DNA from: Mycolicibacterium xanthum
Lineage (GTDB): Bacteria > Actinomycetota > Actinomycetes > Mycobacteriales > Mycobacteriaceae
Assembly (NCBI RefSeq): GCF_019710635.1
Contig: NZ_JAIFZS010000001.1
Location: 124,001 to 188,000 of the forward strand
Length of the DNA: 64,000 nt
Direction: 5' to 3'
The translations under genes were made by a program, and so were the position numbers. Below the pieces are notes generated by a model. It was given only the letters and a program-made list of their open reading frames with translations, had not been told where the DNA came from and ran no database searches. Positions 17,283 through 25,385 of the stretch are shown piece after piece. Numbering within the stretch: the first letter of the stretch is position 1; every line of letters starts with the position of its first letter.

Positions 17283-17669
17283 TCAGTCCTCGCGGGCCCG
17301 TTCCACCCGCAGCGCCTTGAGGCGTCGCTGCTCGCTCAGCACCGTCTGGTAGCTCTCGCGTTCTGCGATCAGCCATTCGGGTTTCTCCTCGAGCAGCGCG
17401 TCGATCTGCTCGGTGGTCAGCGCTTCGGTGACGCCGCCGCGCGCGAGACCGGCGATGGAGACGCCCAGCCTGGCGGCCACCAAGTTCTTGGGGTGCGGCC
17501 CGTCCTTGCGGAGGTCCTTGAGCCACTGCGGCGGGTCGGCCTGCAGGGCGGCGAGGTCGCTGCGGGTGATCGGGTTCTGCTGGAACTCCGCAGGGGTGGC
17601 GGGCAAGTACACGTCCAGCTTTTTGGCCGCCGTGGCCGGTTTCATGGACTGCGCGTTCGGCCTGCTCAT
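17283..17669 (-). CDS. DUF5997 family protein
   Basis: A 128-residue protein with the pattern I associate with DUF5997: an N-terminal KPATAAKKLDVYLPATPAEF, then ITRSDLAALQADPPQWL and a helical basic C-terminus. No catalytic motif is visible. It is divergent from the LysR-type effector-domain gene with 41 bases between starts, a pairing that may be functional. Its stop lies 81 bases from the nrdE stop; that spacer contains only weak inverted repeats (CCTCACC...GGTGAGG). Confidence 0.7.
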   Translation of the reverse strand: MSRPNAQSMKPATAAKKLDVYLPATPAEFQQNPITRSDLAALQADPPQWLKDLRKDGPHPKNLVAARLGVSIAGLARGGVTEALTTEQIDALLEEKPEWLIAERESYQTVLSEQRRLKALRVERARED

Positions 17670-17710
17670 GGTGTCAGCCTATCGATGGGGCACAACGGTA
17701 GCCTGATGCG

Positions 17711-18424
17711 GTGACCCGGTCCTCGCTCACGCTCGGATACGTCCCCGGAGCGACGCCGGCGAAGTGGGCGCGGATCTGGGCGGAGCGCCACCCGGATGTG
17801 CCGCTGCAGTTGCGCACCGTCACGGCGGCGGGCGCGGTCACCGAACTGCGGACCGGCGCCGTCGACGTCGCTATCCTGCGGCCGCCCGCCGACACGGCGG
17901 GGATTGCGGTCATCCCTCTCTACGACGAGACGACGGTGGTCGTGGTGCCCACCGATCACGTTTTCAGCGCCGTCGACGAGATCGCCGCCGCGGACCTCGA
18001 CGGCGAGCCGATCCTGCTCCCACTCGACGATGTCGTCGCCTGGGCAGACGCCCACGGCGTCCTGGTCGATCACCGGCCCGAGACCACCGCGGACGCAACA
18101 GAACTCGTCGCAGCGGGGATGGGCGCGCTGATCGTCCCGCAGTCGCTGGCGCGACTGCATCACCGTAAGGACCTCACGTATCGTCCCATCGCCGACGCCC
18201 CGACCTGTCCGGTGGCGCTCGCCGTCCCGAAGGGTGAGCAGCCGGTATTGGTCGAGGAGTTCATCGGGATCGTGCGGGGCCGCAAGGCCGGTTCGTCGCG
18301 GGGACAGGCCGAGTCGGCGCCGAAGCGCACCGCACGGGAGAAAGCCCTCGCACGGCAGGCCGCCCGCGCCGCTGCGGGCAAGGTGGCCCGCACGCCTGGC
18401 ACGGCCAAGCGCGGTCGGCGCTGA
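17711..18424 (+). CDS. LysR-type substrate-binding domain protein without DNA-binding domain
   Basis: A 237-residue protein beginning directly with the periplasmic-binding-protein fold of LysR regulators (LTLGYVPGATPAKWARIW, VDVAILRPP, VVVVPTDHVF, GMGALIVPQSLARL). The usual N-terminal winged helix-turn-helix is absent, and nothing encoding one lies upstream because the divergent DUF5997 gene starts 41 bases away. The last ~45 residues are very basic (KRTAREKALARQAARAAAGK). It may bind a small ligand and nucleic acid non-specifically, or partner with the DUF5997 protein; function is unknown. Start is GTG. Confidence 0.75.
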   Translation: MTRSSLTLGYVPGATPAKWARIWAERHPDVPLQLRTVTAAGAVTELRTGAVDVAILRPPADTAGIAVIPLYDETTVVVVPTDHVFSAVDEIAAADLDGEPILLPLDDVVAWADAHGVLVDHRPETTADATELVAAGMGALIVPQSLARLHHRKDLTYRPIADAPTCPVALAVPKGEQPVLVEEFIGIVRGRKAGSSRGQAESAPKRTAREKALARQAARAAAGKVARTPGTAKRGRR

Positions 18425-18470
18425 CGCCAACTGCGCAGCACGACGAAATGGGGGGCCACGTCTGATGCGC

Positions 18471-18887
18471 TCAGATGGTCAGCGTCCCGTCGTCGTTGAT
18501 CGTCCACGCCGGGTTCAGTGCGACCTCCCACACGTGGCCGTCGAGGTCGGCGAAATACCCGGAATAGCCGCCCCAGAAAACCTTCTCGGCGGGTTTGAGG
18601 ATGGTTGCGCCCGCGGCCGCCGCCTGGATGAGCACGGCGTCCACATCGGCTTCGCTGCGCTGGTTGATCGCGATGGTGATGCCGCTGAACCGGCCGTCGA
18701 CGGGATGGCGGGCGTCTTCGGCGAGGTCGGCGCGACCGAACAGGGCCAGCGCGATGCCGGGCAGTTGATAGAACGCGACCCCGTCCGGTGCGTCCCGGGG
18801 CTCCCAGCCCAGGCCCTGCTCGTAGAAGCGACGGGCCCGGGACAGATCGTCGACGCCTAGCGTGATCAGGCTGATGCGTTGCTCCAT
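18471..18887 (-). CDS. VOC family protein (glyoxalase/bleomycin-resistance fold)
   Basis: A 138-residue VOC protein with paired beta-alpha-beta-beta-beta units: ISLITLGVDDLSRARRFYEQGLGW at the N-terminus and GYSGYFADLDGHVWEVALNP near the C-terminus, the latter carrying the usual acidic metal ligand. The ATG at 18887 was chosen since family homology begins there; a longer frame reaches 18950. Substrate is unknown. It stands alone between the LysR-like gene (convergent) and the geranylgeranyl-reductase-like gene. Confidence 0.82.
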   Translation of the reverse strand: MEQRISLITLGVDDLSRARRFYEQGLGWEPRDAPDGVAFYQLPGIALALFGRADLAEDARHPVDGRFSGITIAINQRSEADVDAVLIQAAAAGATILKPAEKVFWGGYSGYFADLDGHVWEVALNPAWTINDDGTLTI

Positions 18888-18971
18888 GATCGCGACGGTA
18901 CGCCCGGACGCTGACACGCGGATTCGGGGCGCCGCCGCACCGTGGGCCAAGCTGCTCGGTGACGGCTCGTT

Positions 18972-19035
18972 CCGCGAGCAGACACAAGAGCGCCCGAAAC
19001 TGGCCCGAAGTGGGCGACTTTGTGTCTGCTCGCGG
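18972..19035. terminator. 24-bp stem-loop downstream of the reductase gene
   Basis: Arms 18972-18995 and 19012-19035 pair with three mismatches (CCGCGAGCAGACACAA pairs with TTGTGTCTGCTCGCGG) around a 16-base loop. It begins eight bases beyond the minus-strand stop at 19044 and is likely its terminator. The GCGAGCAGACACAA sequence looks like a type of repeat I recall from other mycobacterial intergenic regions. Confidence 0.65.
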
Positions 19036-19043
19036 TCGATCGG

Positions 19044-20225
19044 TCAGTAGGTGTGCTGGGGGCCCTGAGCCTTCTTGTACAGGGCCTTGAGCATCCGGTC
19101 CCGGAACGCGGCGTTGTCGATCAGCTTGACCCCGGCGGCGGCCAGCCTGGGCTGACCGATGAGCTTGTGCATGTAGCGCCCGCGGCGGTACTCCCGGCCC
19201 CAGGCGGCCTCCATCCGCTGCGCGTAGTTGGTGAAGTCGTCCGGACCACCGTTGACCAGCGCCGCGATCGCGCACTCGCCGGCGGCCAGGCCGGATTCGA
19301 GCGCCTTGGAGATGCCCGCGCCCGAGGCCGGCTTGCCCGCGCCCAGCGAATCCCCGGTGAACAGCACGCCCGGACGCCACGGCGGCCACGCGGTGAAGCC
19401 CATCGGCAACCGCCAGGCCCGCACGCTCTTGTTCTTCTTGAGCTCCTCGATCGGCGGCAGCTCCCACTCGCGCGGCAGCGAGCGCAGGAAATCGCCTAGG
19501 AACTGGGTGGCGTTGATCGACTGCCAGTTCTTGTAGCTGTTCACATAGCCCAGCCCGATGTTGAACATCCCGTTGCCCATCGGGAACACCCAGCCGTAGC
19601 CCGGCAGCTGGTCGCCCTCGAACACGAGCTTCAGGTAGATGTCCAGGCTGTCGGAGTCCGCGCGGTTGGCCGGCATCTCCGAGCGGATCGCGATCGCCGA
19701 GTAGCCGTTGTAGTCCGAGTCGATCTTCAGCGCACGCTTGATGGGGGAGTAGGCGCCGTCGGCGGCGATCACCGCGTCGCCGTACACCTTCTCGCCGCCC
19801 TTGAGCACCACACCGATCACCCGGCCGTTGCTGTCGAACTCCGGGCCGGTGACCTCGGCGCCCTGGCGGACCTCGGCACCCGCGGACTCGGCGTGCTTCA
19901 GCAGCACCGTATCCAGATGGGTGCGGCTGACGGTGTGACCGTGATCGGGCATGCCGGGCCGCTTCGGGAACGACAGCTCCCACCGGCTCGGGCTGAACAC
20001 GGTGACCCGGTTCACCCGGTGGAAGGTCGCGACCTCCTCGGCCAGACCCATCTTCTGCAGGTAGCTGACCGCGCGCGCGGTCAGGCCGTCCCCACACGGC
20101 TTGTCGCGCGGGAACTGCGCCTTGTCCAGCACCACCACGTTCGCGCCGGTCTGTGCGGCCTGCCACGCGGCGGCCGACCCCGACGGCCCCCCGCCTGCGA
20201 TGACAAGGTCGTATCGCTGAGTCAT
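19044..20225 (-). CDS. Geranylgeranyl-reductase-family FAD oxidoreductase
   Basis: A 393-residue flavoprotein: N-terminal dinucleotide fold YDLVIAGGGPSGSAAAW, the family motif FPRDKPCGDGLTARAV, and GVLFTGDSLGAGKPASGAGI for the second FAD contact. The family reduces isoprenoid double bonds (for example the menaquinone side chain by MenJ/Rv0561c); this looks like a paralogue, so the exact substrate is unresolved. The ATG at 20225 lies 36 bases from a GTACCCA palindrome in the spacer shared with a divergent TetR gene, suggesting repression by that regulator. Confidence 0.82.
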   Translation of the reverse strand: MTQRYDLVIAGGGPSGSAAAWQAAQTGANVVVLDKAQFPRDKPCGDGLTARAVSYLQKMGLAEEVATFHRVNRVTVFSPSRWELSFPKRPGMPDHGHTVSRTHLDTVLLKHAESAGAEVRQGAEVTGPEFDSNGRVIGVVLKGGEKVYGDAVIAADGAYSPIKRALKIDSDYNGYSAIAIRSEMPANRADSDSLDIYLKLVFEGDQLPGYGWVFPMGNGMFNIGLGYVNSYKNWQSINATQFLGDFLRSLPREWELPPIEELKKNKSVRAWRLPMGFTAWPPWRPGVLFTGDSLGAGKPASGAGISKALESGLAAGECAIAALVNGGPDDFTNYAQRMEAAWGREYRRGRYMHKLIGQPRLAAAGVKLIDNAAFRDRMLKALYKKAQGPQHTY

Positions 20226-20261
20226 AAATCTCGTCTCGTTGAGCGGCTGTCGCTGCAGATA

Positions 20262-20282
20262 GTACCCAAACTTGCTGGGTAC
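20262..20282. promoter_or_regulatory. Operator GTACCCA-N7-TGGGTAC in the reductase/TetR spacer
   Basis: Perfect 7-bp arms (20262-20268, 20276-20282) separated by AACTTGC. A further half-site, GGGTAC, lies just before the TetR start. Position in a divergent spacer fits a TetR operator. Confidence 0.7.
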
Positions 20283-20373
20283 AACGCAGCGGGTGAATTT
20301 GCCTGCCAGTCCCGTGCGGGGCGGCGAGGCGGCCCGGTCTGGGCAGGTCAGCGGCATCCCAACGGGTACAGTG

Positions 20374-21123
20374 ATGCGCGTGCGACGAGGGTCGAGGCCG
20401 CGTTCGGCCGACGAATCGACGGGCGTCAAGGTGGACGCCCGCAGCGAGCGTTGGCGCGAGCACCGCAAGAAGGTCCGCTCCGAGATCGTCGACGCCGCGT
20501 TCCGGGCCATCGACGCACAGGGGCCCGAGGTGTCGCTGCGGGAGATCGCCGAGGAGGCCGGCACCGCCAAGCCGAAGATCTACCGGCATTTCACCGACAA
20601 GTCCGACCTCTTCCAGGCCATCGCGCAGCGCATGCGCGACATGCTGTGGGGCGCGATCTTCCCGACGATCAACATCTCCACCGACCCGGCCCGCGCGGTC
20701 ATCTTCCGGGCCGTCGAGCAGTACGTCCGGCTGGTCGACGAACACCCCAACGTGGTGCGCTTCCTGATGCAGGGCCGGTTCGCCGAGCAGACCGAGTCCA
20801 CGATGCGAGCGCTCAACGAGGGTCGCGACATCACGCTGGCGATGGCCGACATGTTCAGCAACGAGCTGCACGAGATGGAACTCGACAGCGCCGCGTTCGA
20901 GCTGGCCGCATTCGCCACGTTCGGTGCGGCCGCATCGGCGACCGACTGGTGGCTGGGGTCCGACGACGCCACCCCGCGCCGGCTGCCGCGGGAGAAGTTC
21001 GTCGACTACCTGACCACGATCATGATGGGCTCGATCAACGGCACCTGCGAGATCCTCGGCGTCCGGATCGACCCGGACCTCCCGTTGCACGAGGGCGTGC
21101 AGCGCAGCGAACACGTGGCCTGA
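20374..21123 (+). CDS. TetR family regulator (Rv3050c-type)
   Basis: A 249-residue TetR protein with a basic N-terminal extension (MRVRRGSRPRSADES) before the helix-turn-helix (RSEIVDAAFRAIDAQG, REIAEEAGTAKPKIYRHFTDKSDL). The effector domain contains a TetR_C-type helical pattern. The ATG at 20374 follows an adjacent GTG; both are possible. Location between nrdE and nrdF matches Rv3050c. Likely targets are itself and the divergent FAD reductase, through the GTACCCA palindrome. Confidence 0.88.
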   Translation: MRVRRGSRPRSADESTGVKVDARSERWREHRKKVRSEIVDAAFRAIDAQGPEVSLREIAEEAGTAKPKIYRHFTDKSDLFQAIAQRMRDMLWGAIFPTINISTDPARAVIFRAVEQYVRLVDEHPNVVRFLMQGRFAEQTESTMRALNEGRDITLAMADMFSNELHEMELDSAAFELAAFATFGAAASATDWWLGSDDATPRRLPREKFVDYLTTIMMGSINGTCEILGVRIDPDLPLHEGVQRSEHVA

Positions 21124-21183
21124 CTGCAGAAATGGGGCAGATGCCCCATGTTTTGCCCGTGCGCCGCGCGGACGATCAAACGC

Positions 21184-21930
21184 ATGAACACCACACTCAC
21201 CCCCCGTGACGCCGCCGCGGCGGTCACCGCCAATCCCGTCCTGCCCGCCGGAGACGACGAACGATTCGTCGGTTTCGGGATCATGGGCCTTCCGTTCGCA
21301 AACGGCCACTACCTGGCACTGCGCCAGTTCCCGGCCACCACCTTCGCGCCCGCGTACGCGTCGGTGTGGCACCGCGACCCCTCCTGCACGTGGACGTTCT
21401 ACGCCACGACGCCGGGGCAGCAGAGCTGCGCCCGGTACTTCAGCTCCGCCACCCCGAACGACCCGATCCAGTGCGACATCGAGGTCGGCTGGACCTCGCC
21501 GTGGTCGGTGGACGTCGAAATCCCTGGACTGCTGCAGTGGTCGGTGCACATGCAGAGCACCCCGGCCACCCGGTTGATGACCTCGATCGGCCGACGGCTG
21601 CCCGGTGCTGCGTGGACCAACCCGACGGCCCTGTCGGTGATCAGCCGGGCGGCCGGTGCCACCCTCGGCGTCGGCGACATCCGGCTGACCGGCACCGCCG
21701 CCAACGGTCAGCGATACATGGTGGCGCCGAAGACGATCTGGGCGGTCACCGGCTCCCGGGCGATGCTCGGCGGTCAGAACCTCGGCCCGATCGGGCCGCT
21801 GCTGCGCCAGGCCCGGATCGGTGACTTCCGGCTGCCGCAGCGCGGCATCGGGCTGATCGGATCCGGCCACTTCGAGGCCTTCGACGCCGATCGGCATGTA
21901 GCGGCCGAGCGCACCTTGGCGTTGACATGA
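21184..21930 (+). CDS. Conserved hypothetical protein co-transcribed with an HD-GYP/LuxR protein
   Basis: A 248-residue protein that I do not recognise as a named family. It has no signal peptide or long hydrophobic segment. A Cys/Trp-rich centre (HRDPSCTWTFYATTPGQQSCARYF, shown here only in part) and DIEVGWTSPWSVDVEIP suggest a beta-rich fold of the acetoacetate-decarboxylase or lipocalin-like kind, but this is a weak impression. Its stop overlaps the start of the HD-GYP/LuxR gene (ATGA), so the two are translated together and probably act in one pathway. Confidence 0.6.
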   Translation: MNTTLTPRDAAAAVTANPVLPAGDDERFVGFGIMGLPFANGHYLALRQFPATTFAPAYASVWHRDPSCTWTFYATTPGQQSCARYFSSATPNDPIQCDIEVGWTSPWSVDVEIPGLLQWSVHMQSTPATRLMTSIGRRLPGAAWTNPTALSVISRAAGATLGVGDIRLTGTAANGQRYMVAPKTIWAVTGSRAMLGGQNLGPIGPLLRQARIGDFRLPQRGIGLIGSGHFEAFDADRHVAAERTLALT

Positions 21931-23528
21931 CCAACGCCGTCCTGGCCAGGCAGAATCGTGGGATGGCGCCGTCGGCCGGTCACCCGGCCCGATCACCCAG
22001 CAGGGCCGAACTGCTGGCGGCGCTGTCCATCGCCATCGACCTCGGGCTGGGCCAGCCGGCCGAACACATGCTGCGCTCGGCGGTCATCGCGACAAGGATC
22101 GCCGACCGGCTGGGGCTGGACCGTCCGCAGCGCGACTGCTGTTACTACACCGCGTTGATCATGTGGATCGGGTGCCACGCCGATTCCCACGAGTACGCGC
22201 GCTGGTTCGGCGACGACATCGCGGTTCGCCGCGACTCCTATCTGGTCGACTGGTCGGGCCTGCCGTACCTGCGCTTCCTGCTGAGCAATGCCGGGCGGGG
22301 AGAACCCCTGCTGCACCGGCTGAGCCTGATCGCCACCCTGATGGCCGACGCGCGGGGCAACATCTCCCAGCTGATCCATTCGCACTGCTCCTCGGCGAGC
22401 ATGCTGGCCCACCGGCTCGGGCTGAGCGACGACGTGCAGACGGCGCTGGGGTTCACCTTCGAGCGCTACGACGGCGGCGGGCTGCCCAGCGGGGTCGGCG
22501 GGGAGCAGATCCCGCTGCCGATGCGGGTGGCACAACTGGCCGACATGCTCGAGGTGCACCACCGGACCTACGGTGTCGCCGGCGCGGTCGCGATGGCGCG
22601 TAGCCGCCGGGGCGGTCAGTTCGATCCGGTGGTCGTCGACGCGTTCGTCGCCGGTGCCGACGTGGTGCTGGCCACGCCGGCGACGGGTGACGTGTGGGCG
22701 GTCGCGCTGGCCGAGGCGCCCGACGACCGTCGCCCGCTCTCCGCCGCGGAGCTCGACCCGCTGCTGGTGGCCCTCGGCGACTTCGTGGACCTGAAATGTC
22801 CCTTCACGCTGGGGCATTCGCGGGCCGTCGCCGAGCTGGCGGCCGGAGCCGCCACCGTGCTGGGCATGGACGCCGACACCGTCACGGTGGTGCGGCGCGC
22901 CGGGCACCTGCACGATCTCGGCCGCATCGGTGTGTCCAATCAGGTCTGGTCGAAGCCCGGGGCGCTGACCGGGGCGGAGTTCGAGCGGGTGCGGCTGCAT
23001 CCGTACCTGACCGTGCGCATACTCAGTCAGGTCGGCGGGCTGGCGGAGGTGGCCCAGGTGGCGGGCAACCACCACGAGCACCTGGACGGGTCGGGTTATC
23101 CGCGCGGCCTGTCCGCGGCGGCGTTGAGCCTGCCGGACCGGGTGCTGGCCGCGGCCGTGGCCTACCGGTCGGCCTGCGAGCCGCGTCCCTACCGGCGTGA
23201 GCTGTCGGCGTCGGCCGCGGCGGCCCGGCTGCGGGAACGGGTGCGCGCCGGGCAGCTGGACGCGGTGGCCGTCGACGCGGTGCTGCACGCCGCCGGGCAC
23301 CGCGCGCAGGGGCCGCGTCCCCGGCCCGGCGGGCTGACGCCACGCGAGGTCGAGGTGCTGTGCCTGGTGGCCCGCGGCGCGTCGAACAAGGAGATCGCCG
23401 CCGCGTTGGGGATCTCGGGGAAGACGGCGCGCAACCACGTCGAGCGCACCTACGCCAAGATCGGCGCGACCAACCGGATCGGGGCCAGCCTGTATGCGAT
23501 CCAGCACGGCCTGGTCAGCGCCGGGTAG
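21927..23528 (+). CDS. Tandem HD-GYP domain protein with C-terminal LuxR DNA-binding domain
   Basis: A 533-residue protein. The second half carries an HD-GYP phosphodiesterase-type core: HLHDLGRIG (HD about 329-331) and NHHEHLDGSGYPRG (GYP 390-392). The N-terminal half has a related but degenerate copy, FERYDGGGLPSG (about 178-189), without the HD pair in good context. The C-terminal ~60 residues form a LuxR-type helix-turn-helix (LTPREVEVLCLVARGASNKE). HD-GYP domains hydrolyse or bind cyclic dinucleotides; direct fusion to a LuxR domain suggests a nucleotide-responsive transcription factor. An internal ATG at 21963 is an alternative start. It overlaps the upstream gene. Confidence 0.8.
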   Translation: MTNAVLARQNRGMAPSAGHPARSPSRAELLAALSIAIDLGLGQPAEHMLRSAVIATRIADRLGLDRPQRDCCYYTALIMWIGCHADSHEYARWFGDDIAVRRDSYLVDWSGLPYLRFLLSNAGRGEPLLHRLSLIATLMADARGNISQLIHSHCSSASMLAHRLGLSDDVQTALGFTFERYDGGGLPSGVGGEQIPLPMRVAQLADMLEVHHRTYGVAGAVAMARSRRGGQFDPVVVDAFVAGADVVLATPATGDVWAVALAEAPDDRRPLSAAELDPLLVALGDFVDLKCPFTLGHSRAVAELAAGAATVLGMDADTVTVVRRAGHLHDLGRIGVSNQVWSKPGALTGAEFERVRLHPYLTVRILSQVGGLAEVAQVAGNHHEHLDGSGYPRGLSAAALSLPDRVLAAAVAYRSACEPRPYRRELSASAAAARLRERVRAGQLDAVAVDAVLHAAGHRAQGPRPRPGGLTPREVEVLCLVARGASNKEIAAALGISGKTARNHVERTYAKIGATNRIGASLYAIQHGLVSAG

Positions 23529-23540
23529 CGGCCGCGCAGC

Positions 23541-23605
23541 TGCGCCGACATTGCACCTACGCAGACAAAGTGCGAGAGCGGGCCTGCCGGAATGCGAGTT
23601 CGGCC
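23541..23605. repeat. Copy B of dispersed ~65-bp intergenic element (degenerate hairpin)
   Basis: Aligns without gaps to copy C (56381-56446): both start TGCGCCGA, share CAAAAG/ACAAAG-TGCGAG and CCTGCCGGAATGCGA. Its left arm has diverged, so the hairpin is weak here. Confidence 0.65.
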
Positions 23606-23626
23606 GAAACATCCGCGACACGCCGG

Positions 23627-23642
23627 ACACAAGATGTTGCGG
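23627..23642. promoter_or_regulatory. Candidate NrdR box 1 upstream of nrdF
   Basis: ACACAAGATGTTGCGG matches the left half of the NrdR consensus well and the right half partly. It lies 35 bases upstream of the better match at 23662, slightly more than the usual spacing of about 30-32. Confidence 0.4.
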
Positions 23643-23661
23643 CGTCACACGTTTTGGGCCC

Positions 23662-23677
23662 CAACAAGTTGTAGTGT
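23662..23677. promoter_or_regulatory. Candidate NrdR box 2 upstream of nrdF
   Basis: CAACAAGTTGTAGTGT keeps the TAGTGT right half identical to the nrdH box and a partial left half. It lies 70 bases before the nrdF start, and TAGTGT could also serve as the -10 element. Confidence 0.5.
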
Positions 23678-23711
23678 CGGTAGCAGCCTGTAGAACTGCT
23701 CACACCACTGA

Positions 23712-24722
<1,011 letters not shown>

Positions 24723-24967
24723 AGCCGGCAGTTTCAGGGGTGGGGCGCGAGTGCGGTCACCCCGATGGCGCTCGACCGGATTGCAGGTCGTCGATGTCGA
24801 CGGATCGGTCGCTGCCGGAGTTGGGGCGCCCGTCGTCAGCGGTCAATACCGAAGTCAGAACGGAACACCGTCAACGGATTCTCAGAGCCCCGCACACGGT
24901 GGCGGCGGAGCCGCAATGACCCGCCACGAGCGCCCAGTTGTGGTGTGATCGACGATCGGTTGCCAAA

Positions 24968-25360
24968 ATGGGGCTGACACCACCGGTTATCCAACGTTGG
25001 GTCGACGTCGTCGAGAACCACTCCGGTCAGGGGCTGGGCGAGTTGCTCGCCGAGGACGCGGTCTTTCATCCACCCGCTCGCTTCGCCCCGCAAGAGGGCC
25101 GCGATAAGGCGGCCGCCTGTCTCAGCGCAGCTGGAAAACTCTTCGGCGGCAATGACTTCCGCTACGTCGGGCAGTGGTACGCCGAACGGTCCGCGGTGCT
25201 GGAGTTCACCGTGTCTCTCGACGGTATCCACATCAACGGCATCGACATGATCGAGTGGAACGACGCCGGTCAGATCACCTCGGTCAAGGTGATGCTGCGG
25301 CCGGTCAAGGCGCTGCAGGCGGTCATGCCGAAGATGGCGGAACTACTGCAGTCCCGATGA
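24968..25360 (+). CDS. NTF2-like/SnoaL-like fold protein
   Basis: A 130-residue single-domain protein. The opening PPVIQRWVDVVENHSGQGLG and EDAVFHPPA, followed by a cone-forming helix and strands (AVLEFTVSL, HINGIDMIEWNDAGQI), is the usual NTF2-like pattern of small cyclase/isomerase-like proteins. Catalytic residues cannot be assigned. ATG at 24968; longer frames to 24938 lack homology. The 245-base spacer after nrdF shows no other gene. It converges with the TPP-enzyme gene 25 bases away. Confidence 0.7.
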   Translation: MGLTPPVIQRWVDVVENHSGQGLGELLAEDAVFHPPARFAPQEGRDKAAACLSAAGKLFGGNDFRYVGQWYAERSAVLEFTVSLDGIHINGIDMIEWNDAGQITSVKVMLRPVKALQAVMPKMAELLQSR

Positions 25361-25385
25361 AGCTGCCGGTCTCCCACGCCAGCGC

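Noticed and set aside
18160..21996. A 1278-codon open frame on the minus strand
   Set aside because: It is a shadow frame running antisense or out of frame across six clear genes (LysR-like, VOC, GGR, TetR and others); composition is Arg/Gly/Pro-rich without domains.
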